A DNA stretch of 22,597 nt from CAILUF01 sp964505265 (lineage in GTDB: Bacteria; Pseudomonadota; Alphaproteobacteria; Rickettsiales; UBA1997), in assembly GCA_964505265.1 (NCBI GenBank), contig CAZDGN010000023.1, positions 1-22,597 on the forward strand, read 5' to 3'. The notes under the pieces are model-generated. The model saw only the letters and a list, made by a program, of their open reading frames with translations. It was not told the origin of the DNA and did no database searches. Positions 1 to 7,112 of the stretch are shown one piece after another (within the stretch, counting starts at the first letter, position 1; every line of letters starts with the position of its first letter). A program made the translations under genes and the position numbers.

Positions 1-22
1 TCTGGCAAAATTAGCGGTGTTA

Positions 23-270
23 TCACCCTCCCCGTCGAGGGAGGGTAAAATTTTCTGCAAGAAAATTTTGGGAGGGGGAATTGACATTTATCAAGGAAAA
101 TTTTGATGTATTAAAATTATATTTTTTATAAAATTGAGTTTTAATCTAAGAAAATTACTTCATCAAATTATTTTATCTTTGGAGTTTTAAATTATAATTC
201 CATTGCCCCCTCCCAAAATTTTTTTTAGTAAAAAAAAATTTTACCCTCCCGCACACGGGGAGGGTGATGA
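23..270. repeat. Large inverted repeat of nested GC hairpins
   Basis: Two arms of roughly 60-75 bases, 23-84 and 196-270, are imperfect reverse complements separated by about 110 AT-rich bases. Each arm is itself structured. In the left arm accctccc (25-32) pairs perfectly with gggagggt (39-46), followed by a 9-bp AT hairpin (47-55 with 61-69) and a ggaggggg edge. In the right arm accctccc (243-250) pairs with gggagggt (258-265). The GC-rich arms stand out sharply from the AT-rich surroundings. This looks like a MITE- or REP-like mobile or structural element. No ORF lies inside it. Confidence 0.75.
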
Positions 271-615
271 GACCGCTTTTTTTGATAATTTTTTTGACCC
301 CCCACGACTCAAAGAATTTAACTACCGTTAAATTCTTTTCGTCCGCCCTCTGCGTAAAGCGGGGTAGCTAAGAAACACTTTCGTTGCAAGTATATTTTAA
401 AAATGTTTTTCACTAAGATTACTTAAAAAAATAAAGTATTTCTATGCCATTTTAGGTAATGCATAATATTTTTGATTAATTGTAAAAAATTCTTCGAGTT
501 TCTCATTAAATTCAATAAAAATCAAAAAAAATGAACAAGCATAAAAAAATTTTTTTCCAATTAATTTTAATATATTGCTAAGAAATTCAATATTCATATT
601 TGCTTAATTTGGTGT
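271..615. other. Gene-free AT-rich stretch with degenerate repeat
   Basis: No convincing coding sequence is present between the inverted repeat and the lysS stop codon. Bases 296-314 (gaccccccacgactcaaag) resemble 22217-22235 near the right end of the window. Bases 351-399 are a degenerate copy of a unit found twice at 21302-21345 and 21366-21410. The remainder is poly-A/T-rich sequence, with no GC-rich terminator behind lysS. Confidence 0.55.
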
Positions 616-2208
616 TTAATTTTTACCCCCCTCCACCTTTCCCCCAACCAAACTCAAAAATTCTTCTACCCCGAACAAAGCAATGAATGAGCCCATTCTT
701 GGCCCTTGATCTTGTCCGAGTAAAATTTGATAAAGAGCTAAAAACCAATCGCGCATATTTTTTTCATAGCCATGATTTTTGCCGATTTGAAAAACTAAAT
801 TTTGTAATTCTTGCGGATCGTTTTTTTTGTCACTATCAAAATTTTTAAGCGATTGAGCGAGTTCCAAAATAGCTGATTTTTCTGCGGGTGTTGCCTCGCG
901 ATATTTTTTATTTTTCTTGATGAAATCATTGTAATAATTAATTGCACGGTCAACCATTTGGGCAAGTAAAGGCGAAGATTCCTTATTCAAACCTGCTTGA
1001 TATTTAGATATGAAGCCCCACAACACCTCATCATTTTCTGGGTTGCAAGCTCCCGCCAAATTCAACAATAATGAATAGCTGATATTGAAATTTATTGATT
1101 TGCTTGGCACTTCGCCATTATGAATAAAAAATGCCGGATTATCAAGTTTTTGCTCTTGAGTTTGCGTTTCAAAGCCTTGAGCGAAAGTTAAATATTCATC
1201 CATCGCTTTTGGAATTACATCGAAATAAAGGCGTTTAGCGGTTTTAGGTTTTTGATACATAAATAATGCCATTGACTCGCTTGGAGCGTATTTCAACCAA
1301 TCTTCAACGGCAATGCCATTGCCTTTCGATTTTGAAATTTTTTCGCCCGTATCCGATAAAAACATTTCGTAAGTAAAATTGACAGGAGGCTCGCCACCAA
1401 GTATCTCGCAGACTTTGCGATAAATTCTTTCATTGGGCTGATGGTCTTTGCCATAAATTTCATAATCAACGCCAAGCGAATACCAGCGTGCTCCAAAATC
1501 AATTTTCCATTGTAATTTGCAACCGCCTTTAGTTACCGAAATTTCCTTTTCCTTGCCATTTGGCGCAACATAAATTACCGTTCCTTTCTTTTTGTCAATG
1601 GCTTTAACGCCTTTATCGACAACAATTCCCGATTCTTCATCAATGGGCATAAAAGGACTGTAGGTTTCTTGGCGTTCATTGCCAAGGGTTGGTAGCATTA
1701 AATCCATCAGCTCTTCATATTTTTCTAAAACCTTAAGCATAGTGGCATCAAAAGCTCCATGGCAATATTTGTCTGTTGCTGAAATAAAATCATATTCGAA
1801 GCCAAAAGAATCAAGAAAGCTTCTAAGTCTGGCGTTCATATGATGACCATAAGATTGGTGCGTGCCAAAAGGATCGGGCACCGAAGTTAGGGGTTTACCC
1901 AAATTTGCTCGGATCAATTCTTGATTGGGAATGTTATCTGGCACTTTGCGAAGCCCATCAATATCGTCAGAAACGCAAAACATTTTGGTTGGAATTTGCG
2001 GTGCCAATAGGGTAAAAGCATAACGAACCATTGAGGTGCGAACCACTTCGCCAAAAGTGCCGATATGTGGCAAGCCAGATGGGCCATAGCCAGTCTCAAA
2101 TAAAACATAACCTTTAGCGGGAGTTTTACCTTGGATTTTTTCGTAAATTCTTCTGGCTTCTTCGAAGGGCCAAGATTTGGCTTGAAGATAAAATGGGTTG
2201 ATATTCAT
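616..2208 (-). CDS. lysS: Lysyl-tRNA synthetase, class I
   Basis: The 530-residue cytoplasmic protein charges tRNA-Lys with lysine using ATP. It is the class I (archaeal-type) LysRS, unrelated in fold to the class II enzyme of most bacteria but common in alphaproteobacteria and spirochaetes. The HIGH signature is seen as PHIGT at residues 47-51, within GPSGLPHIGT, and the KMSKS signature as KISKSKGNG near residue 290. Together they define the Rossmann-fold catalytic domain. The helical C-terminal half completes a normal family length. ATG is the first start and no strong Shine-Dalgarno is seen. It lies 86 bases downstream of mtaB on the same strand, with a plausible promoter of its own in the gap. 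The cognate tRNA-Lys(TTT) is also in this window, at 9490-9565. Confidence 0.96.
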   Translation of the reverse strand: MNINPFYLQAKSWPFEEARRIYEKIQGKTPAKGYVLFETGYGPSGLPHIGTFGEVVRTSMVRYAFTLLAPQIPTKMFCVSDDIDGLRKVPDNIPNQELIRANLGKPLTSVPDPFGTHQSYGHHMNARLRSFLDSFGFEYDFISATDKYCHGAFDATMLKVLEKYEELMDLMLPTLGNERQETYSPFMPIDEESGIVVDKGVKAIDKKKGTVIYVAPNGKEKEISVTKGGCKLQWKIDFGARWYSLGVDYEIYGKDHQPNERIYRKVCEILGGEPPVNFTYEMFLSDTGEKISKSKGNGIAVEDWLKYAPSESMALFMYQKPKTAKRLYFDVIPKAMDEYLTFAQGFETQTQEQKLDNPAFFIHNGEVPSKSINFNISYSLLLNLAGACNPENDEVLWGFISKYQAGLNKESSPLLAQMVDRAINYYNDFIKKNKKYREATPAEKSAILELAQSLKNFDSDKKNDPQELQNLVFQIGKNHGYEKNMRDWFLALYQILLGQDQGPRMGSFIALFGVEEFLSLVGGKVEGGKN

Positions 2209-2241
2209 AATTAAAAATTAAAATTAGATTTGTTGAAATAA

Positions 2242-2269
2242 ATTTTAAATAGCTTTGTTAAAGATGCAA
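2242..2269 (-). promoter_or_regulatory. Possible sigma-70 promoter of lysS
   Basis: On the minus strand TTGCAT (2264-2269) and TAAAAT (2242-2247) are separated by 16 bases and end 33 bases before the lysS ATG. The gap between mtaB and lysS is large enough for a promoter. Matches of this quality arise by chance in such AT-rich DNA, so this is only a candidate. Confidence 0.3.
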
Positions 2270-2294
2270 GAATAGCTTAATTTATAAAATATTA

Positions 2295-3656
2295 TTAGTT
2301 CACAATTAATTGATTCTTAGTTAAGGAATTTATTTTTAAAGAATAAATATTATTTTCTAGTAATTCCTGTGAAGAGTTAATTTTTACATCTAAAAAATTT
2401 TCAGTTTTTCCGCGTTGGTTTTTTTCAATTAGAACCCTAAATTCTTTGCCAACTTGCCTTGCTAAATATTGATTTAATTGATTCTCTCCTGCTTTACGCA
2501 AAATTTTGGCTCGCTCCTTAATTATTTTCTTTTCGAGTTGAGGCATTTTTGAGGCAGGAGTACCATGCCTTGCGGAATAAGGAAAAATATGGGTAAAAAT
2601 TAAATCGGCCTCTTGTATTAATGATAAAGAATTGGCAAACATCTGTTCGTCCTCGGTTGGAAAGCCTGCGATAATATCGGCACCGAAAGTGATATCGGGG
2701 CGGTTTTGGCGAATTTTGTGACAAAACTCCAAGATTTGTTTGCGATTATGACGGCGTTTCATTCTTTTAAGAATTGTATCATCGCCCGATTGAACGCTTA
2801 GATGCAAATAGGGCATAAGCCTTGGTTCATTTGCCATAATTTCGATAAATTCATCATCAATTTCGGCAACATCAATTGAAGAAAGACGGAGTCGTTTTAA
2901 ATCAGGAACCATTTTGAGCAATCTTTTTATCATTTGTGATAAAGTCATTGAAGTGGGCAAATCTTTTCCATAATCAGAAATATCAACACCCGTAAGCACT
3001 ATTTCTTGATGACCAGCTTCCAGCATTTTTTTAGTTTGTTCAACGATAACTCCAAATGGAACCGATCTTGAATTGCCTCTGCCAAAAGGAATAATACAAA
3101 AAGTGCAACGATGATTACAGCCATTTTGAATTTCTAAAAATGCTCGAGTTTGATTTTCAAAATATGAAGCCAGTTGCGGAGCGGTTTCTTGCACTGACAT
3201 AATGTCGTTGACCCGAATTTTGGCGTGCTCATCTTCGCTTAAATTTAGTGAATTTTTATTTTTAAAATCTTGAAAAATTTTGTCAGGATGAGAATTTTCT
3301 TGAATTTGGTTTTTATATTTAAGCTCCGGATTTTTCAAAAAATTATAGCTTTCTGCCTTGGTCTTATCGGCATTGCCAACAATAAAATCAACCTCCGACA
3401 TCTTAGCATATTTTTCGGGGTCAATTTGCGAAGCGCAACCTGTTATTACGATTTTAGCCTGTGGATTTAGTTTTTTTTCTTTACGAATTGTTGCCCGCAA
3501 TTCTTTTTCTGCTTCGGCAGTTACCGCACAAGAATTAAAAACGATAAGGTTTTTTTCATCAATTATATCTAAAGCTTTTTTGATTGATTGCGATTCAAAA
3601 TTATTTAAACGACAACCAAAGGTGATAATTTTATTCTTTGGTTCTTCTACTATCAT
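2295..3656 (-). CDS. mtaB: tRNA t6A37 methylthiotransferase MtaB
   Basis: A radical-SAM methylthiotransferase that converts t6A at position 37 of ANN-decoding tRNAs to ms2t6A. The N-terminal UPF0004 domain has its three cluster cysteines at 15 (FGCRLN), 43 (NSCAVT) and 74 (TGCASQ). The radical-SAM motif is C180-x3-C184-x2-C187 (GCNHRCTFC), and a TRAM-like domain fills the C-terminus. The linker ending in VNDIM resembles MtaB rather than MiaB or RimO. The linker between Cys74 and Cys180 looks about 30 residues longer than in Bacillus MtaB as recalled. The ATG lies inside the 3' end of the upstream lipoprotein gene (26-base overlap), suggesting translational coupling. At 453 residues it is close to family length. 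Confidence 0.93.
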   Translation of the reverse strand: MIVEEPKNKIITFGCRLNNFESQSIKKALDIIDEKNLIVFNSCAVTAEAEKELRATIRKEKKLNPQAKIVITGCASQIDPEKYAKMSEVDFIVGNADKTKAESYNFLKNPELKYKNQIQENSHPDKIFQDFKNKNSLNLSEDEHAKIRVNDIMSVQETAPQLASYFENQTRAFLEIQNGCNHRCTFCIIPFGRGNSRSVPFGVIVEQTKKMLEAGHQEIVLTGVDISDYGKDLPTSMTLSQMIKRLLKMVPDLKRLRLSSIDVAEIDDEFIEIMANEPRLMPYLHLSVQSGDDTILKRMKRRHNRKQILEFCHKIRQNRPDITFGADIIAGFPTEDEQMFANSLSLIQEADLIFTHIFPYSARHGTPASKMPQLEKKIIKERAKILRKAGENQLNQYLARQVGKEFRVLIEKNQRGKTENFLDVKINSSQELLENNIYSLKINSLTKNQLIVN

Positions 3657-4254
3657 TGGCGATGATTATGTGATTGACGACCTTTGCCACACCGCGAACC
3701 CGTGAAGCGATGTCAATTGCTCGATCCATTTCTTCTTGATTGATGGCAACTCCCAAAATATAAACCTCATTATCTACGGTGGTAATTTGATAATTCAGGG
3801 TTCGAAGATTTTTGGCAAGAGCAAATTTGGCTTCAATTTCAGCAGTGATAAGATAATCATAAAGGGCTGAACCAATATCTGCAAAAGTCATCTTACCATC
3901 TTCTTTGATTTTGATTTCGTCAATTACCTCATCAATATCTTTGACTTTCCAGCTTAAGTCTTGAGCCAATTTGGCTTTTTTCGAATCGCGAACGATTCCC
4001 GTAAGCAAAACTCTGCCTTCATTGACTGTGATGTCAACAGAGTTTCCGGGATTTTTTAAGCCATTTTTAATGAATTTAACTCCGATTTTAGTAGCAATTT
4101 TAACATCAGTGCGAGTGTCTTTAATGGTTTTTTCACGATAAGCAAGACCCCCGCTAATACCCGTTCCAACAACGATGGTTTCAACACAAGAAGATAGAGA
4201 GAAAGTAAAGATTAAGGGTAATAAAATTTTTTTAAAAAATCTGATAAATTTCAT
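3631..4254 (-). CDS. BON-domain outer-membrane/periplasmic lipoprotein
   Basis: The 207-residue protein begins with a lipoprotein signal: basic MKFIRFFKK, a hydrophobic stretch, then the lipobox LSSC with Cys23 as the lipidation site. Two BON domains follow, about residues 50-117 and 132-200, each with the characteristic VxLxGxV-type strand (RVLLTGIV; EVYILGVA). This layout matches OsmY/DolP (YraP)-type proteins, which associate with phospholipid and the outer membrane and support envelope integrity. The exact role here is inferred. An in-frame ATG exists 28 codons further upstream (4338), but starting there would bury the signal peptide, so 4254 is preferred. The 3' end overlaps mtaB by 26 bases. 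Confidence 0.85.
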   Translation of the reverse strand: MKFIRFFKKILLPLIFTFSLSSCVETIVVGTGISGGLAYREKTIKDTRTDVKIATKIGVKFIKNGLKNPGNSVDITVNEGRVLLTGIVRDSKKAKLAQDLSWKVKDIDEVIDEIKIKEDGKMTFADIGSALYDYLITAEIEAKFALAKNLRTLNYQITTVDNEVYILGVAINQEEMDRAIDIASRVRGVAKVVNHIIIANDSRRTKE

Positions 4255-4332
4255 TTTTTTGGCGTTAGGATTTGATAAAATCAATGTTTTAAAATTAATA
4301 TATAAAATTATTATATTTTTTAAATTCACCAT

Positions 4333-4360
4333 TTGCAATTTATTTTTTCAAATATAAAAT
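4333..4360 (+). promoter_or_regulatory. Possible promoter of tRNA-Gly
   Basis: TTGCAA (4333-4338) and TAAAAT (4355-4360) are 16 bases apart and end 30 bases before the tRNA 5' end. The tRNA is on the opposite strand to all neighbouring genes and so needs its own promoter, which adds some weight. The match itself is modest in AT-rich DNA. Confidence 0.35.
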
Positions 4361-4390
4361 GTTAAAACTCTAAAAAAAAGTTCATCATAT

Positions 4391-4465
4391 GCGGGTGTAG
4401 CTCAGTGGTAGAGTACTACCTTGCCAAGGTAGGTGTCGAGGGTTCAAGTCCCTTCACCCGCTCCA
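4391..4465 (+). tRNA. tRNA-Gly(GCC)
   Basis: A complete cloverleaf is visible. Acceptor gcgggtg pairs with cacccgc, the anticodon stem ctacc/ggtag encloses loop ttgccaa with anticodon GCC, and the T arm contains ggttcaa. The discriminator T (4462) is followed by an encoded CCA (4463-4465). It lies alone on the plus strand, and its CCA ends only two bases before the stop codon of the convergent hydrolase gene. Confidence 0.96.
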
Positions 4466-4467
4466 AA

Positions 4468-5292
4468 TTACTCATCTTTAAACTTTGCCTTTTTATCATT
4501 AATTTGATTGGTAAATTCAAGAATATACTTAATTAAATAATCTGCATTCAATGCAATATGAAAATCTCCCTCAATACCAACAAATCTTTTTTCACTTTTA
4601 AATAATTCATAAAGCTGCTTACCTTGTTTAAAAGGAACAACATAATCCTTGGTAGCATGAAAAATTATTACTGGAGTATTGATTTTTGGTGCTAATTTTG
4701 AGGATTCAAAACGATCTTTTAAAATTAAGTTAACAGGTAAAAACCAATAAGAATCTTTGGCAATATCATAAATTGAAGTGAAGGGAGCTTCAAGGATTAA
4801 AGCATTGAAATCATATTTCGAAGCAAGATTTATTGCTACTGCCGAACCAATTGATTCGCCAAAAACAATAATATCTTCATCGCGAGTATAATTTTTGCGT
4901 AAAAAATTTAATGCAGTCTGTGCATCAATGTAAAAACCTTTTTCAGAAGGTTTGCCACTAGATTTAGCAAAGCCTCGATAGGAAATTGCTAAAACACCGT
5001 AATATTTAGAAAAATTTTCAAATCGATCGGAGCGACCCATTAAATTTCCGGCATTGCCATGGAAATATAGGATAGTTTTTTGCCCTTTATTTGGTTTTTT
5101 ATACCAGCCATAAATATTAACATTGTCGGTGGTGGTCATATTTACTTGTTCAAAATCTTCGGGAGTTATTAAGATTTTTCCAAAAGGATAATATAAAAAA
5201 TTGCGTTGAAAAAAATACATCAAGATAACGACCAGAATATAGAAAGCGAATATCTTTAATAACAATGTTTTATTGAATTTTCTTTTAAACAA
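4468..5292 (-). CDS. Membrane-anchored alpha/beta hydrolase (BEM46/ABHD13-like)
   Basis: The 274-residue serine hydrolase has an N-terminal transmembrane segment (about residues 11-27), so the catalytic domain is probably periplasmic or membrane-associated. The oxyanion region is YFHGNAG (76-82), the nucleophile elbow is GESIG (145-149, Ser147), the acid is Asp216 in HATKD, and the base is His245 in GDFH. This is the COG1073 type also seen in eukaryotic ABHD13/BEM46. The substrate is unknown; an esterase or lipid-related activity is only a guess. The start is TTG, because a stop codon directly precedes it in frame and the next Met (residue 25) would remove the membrane anchor. The gene begins four bases after the fabD stop, so the two are probably co-transcribed. 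Confidence 0.85.
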   Translation of the reverse strand: MFKRKFNKTLLLKIFAFYILVVILMYFFQRNFLYYPFGKILITPEDFEQVNMTTTDNVNIYGWYKKPNKGQKTILYFHGNAGNLMGRSDRFENFSKYYGVLAISYRGFAKSSGKPSEKGFYIDAQTALNFLRKNYTRDEDIIVFGESIGSAVAINLASKYDFNALILEAPFTSIYDIAKDSYWFLPVNLILKDRFESSKLAPKINTPVIIFHATKDYVVPFKQGKQLYELFKSEKRFVGIEGDFHIALNADYLIKYILEFTNQINDKKAKFKDE

Positions 5293-5296
5293 TTAT

Positions 5297-6238
5297 CTAT
5301 GAAATAAAATTTTTTATATCTTCAAAATTTTGAATAGATCTAGATTTGATGTTAGGGCAGGTGCGACTAACTAATCCTGCCAAAACTTTTCCAGAGCCAA
5401 TTTCAATGATTTCTTCAACTCCGTTTTTTTCTAAGCAAAGCATTGTTTCTCGCCAGCGCACCGAGCCAGTGATTTGTTTTAAAAGTAAATCAGCAATTTG
5501 ATTGTGATTGGAAATTATCTCGGCAGTAACGTTGGCGATAACTGAAACCTGCGGTTGATGAATTTTAGTTTGTGCTAAAATTTCTGCCATTTTGATTTTA
5601 GCATCTCGCATTAACTCGCTATGAAATGCTCCGCTTACGGGTAATTTTAAGGCTCTTTTTGCCCCTTTTTCCTTGGCAATTTCGACAGCTCGGTCGATGG
5701 CATTTTGAGATCCAGAAAGAACTACTTGACCAACTGAATTATCGTTGGCAACTTGGCAAATTTCTCCTTGAGATGCAAGTTTGGCAATTTCGTGTGCTAC
5801 TTCGATTTCGACCCCTAAAATTGCACACATAGCACCAGCGGTGTTTTGTCCGCATCTTGACATTTCGGTGCCACGGACTTGAAGCAACTTAGTAGTGTCT
5901 TCAAGAGATAATGCTTTGGAAGCACATAAAGCAGAATATTCACCAAGAGAATGACCTGCGGTGAAGGCACAAAGATCAGCAAAATTTTTACCAAAATCCT
6001 TTTGTAAAACCTCAACCAAGGCAATTGAAACAGCCATAAGAGCCGGTTGAGTGTTTTCAGTTTTGGTTAGTTCTTCAATTTGCCCTTCAAACATAATTTT
6101 TGATAAATTATATCCGAGAATTTCATCGATATTTTGAAAAATTTTTTTAGCATTTTGCGAATTATCAAATAAATCTTTACCCATTCCAATAGCTTGTGAG
6201 CCTTGACCGGGGAAGACAATAGCAATTTTGTTTTTCAT
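5297..6238 (-). CDS. fabD: Malonyl-CoA:ACP transacylase FabD
   Basis: The 313-residue cytosolic enzyme transfers the malonyl group from CoA to acyl carrier protein, supplying extender units to type II fatty-acid synthesis. The N-terminal FPGQGSQ motif (9-15), nucleophile Ser97 in GHSLGE, Arg122 (binds the malonyl carboxylate) and His206 in GAFHS are all present. Length is typical for the family. It lies one base downstream of galU and four bases upstream of the hydrolase, not in the usual fabD-fabG-acpP cluster, so the rest of the fatty-acid genes must be elsewhere. Confidence 0.95.
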   Translation of the reverse strand: MKNKIAIVFPGQGSQAIGMGKDLFDNSQNAKKIFQNIDEILGYNLSKIMFEGQIEELTKTENTQPALMAVSIALVEVLQKDFGKNFADLCAFTAGHSLGEYSALCASKALSLEDTTKLLQVRGTEMSRCGQNTAGAMCAILGVEIEVAHEIAKLASQGEICQVANDNSVGQVVLSGSQNAIDRAVEIAKEKGAKRALKLPVSGAFHSELMRDAKIKMAEILAQTKIHQPQVSVIANVTAEIISNHNQIADLLLKQITGSVRWRETMLCLEKNGVEEIIEIGSGKVLAGLVSRTCPNIKSRSIQNFEDIKNFIS

Positions 6239-6239
6239 A

Positions 6240-7112
6240 TTAATTTATATATTTTTTTAACATTTGTTTTACTTCTGCGGAAATCTTAACATCATTTAGG
6301 GCAAATGCAAGATTTGCCTCTAAATATCCTAAAACATTGCCACAATCAAATCTAGCTTGAGGATTTTTTACAAAATAAAAAGGAAAATCATAGCACATTT
6401 TTTTTAGGGCATCGGTAAGTTGAATTTCACCACCAACCCCTTCAATGGTTGATTCTAAATATGAAAAAATCTTAGGCTGTAAAATATATCGACCATTGAT
6501 TGCATAGCGAGAAGGAGCCTGTGAAGCCAGTGGTTTTTCCACCATATCTATTACCTTATCGTCATTTTCGGTTTTAATAATTCCATATTTACTTACTTCT
6601 TCGTAGGCAACGCAATCAACTCCAATTATCGATGATTGCGATGAATTTTGAGAATATTTTTCCATCATCAAGCTCAACTGCCCCTTTGATTCTGATGGCA
6701 TCAAAAGTTCATCGGCTAAAATTACTACAAAAGGCTCATCATTAGCAATAAAATTTTTTGCACATAAAATTGCATGACCCAAACCCTTTGGTTGTTGTTG
6801 ACGAATAAAAGCAATTTGCCCTGCATTTGGCATCCAACCTATTACTTTTTTGATTTCGTTGATTTTACCAGCTTCGTCGAGTTTTGATTCAAGTTCATAA
6901 GCATGGTCAAAGTGGTTGGCGATGGTATTTTTGTTGCGACCCGTAATAAAAATAAATTTTTCAACGCCACAAGCTTTTGCCTCTTCAAAAGCATATTGCA
7001 CCAAAGGTTTATTGGCAATTGGCATCATTTCTTTTGGCATTGATTTGGTAGCGGGTAAAAATCTAGTACCTAGTCCACCAACTGGGAAGATTGCGGTTTT
7101 AATTTTGGGCAT
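6240..7112 (-). CDS. galU: UTP-glucose-1-phosphate uridylyltransferase
   Basis: The 290-residue enzyme makes UDP-glucose from UTP and glucose-1-phosphate, a precursor for LPS, capsule and other glycoconjugates. The nucleotidyltransferase signature runs from Pro10 through GGLGTRF (12-18) to the lysine of MPKEMMP (25-31). GLGHA (110-114), Asp134 in ADELL and VEKP (191-194) complete the GalU pattern. Length is close to E. coli GalU (about 300). The start codon overlaps the 3' end of the response-regulator gene by 14 bases, and fabD follows after one base, so translation and transcription are likely coupled with both. Confidence 0.94.
   Translation of the reverse strand: MPKIKTAIFPVGGLGTRFLPATKSMPKEMMPIANKPLVQYAFEEAKACGVEKFIFITGRNKNTIANHFDHAYELESKLDEAGKINEIKKVIGWMPNAGQIAFIRQQQPKGLGHAILCAKNFIANDEPFVVILADELLMPSESKGQLSLMMEKYSQNSSQSSIIGVDCVAYEEVSKYGIIKTENDDKVIDMVEKPLASQAPSRYAINGRYILQPKIFSYLESTIEGVGGEIQLTDALKKMCYDFPFYFVKNPQARFDCGNVLGYLEANLAFALNDVKISAEVKQMLKKYIN

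Noticed and set aside
3270..3705. Plus-strand ORFs opposite mtaB
   Set aside because: They are antisense to strongly recognisable radical-SAM coding sequence and show no domain of their own.
4255..4338. Longer N-terminus of the BON lipoprotein starting at 4338
   Set aside because: It would place 28 residues ahead of a clear lipoprotein signal peptide and lipobox, so the internal ATG at 4254 is preferred.
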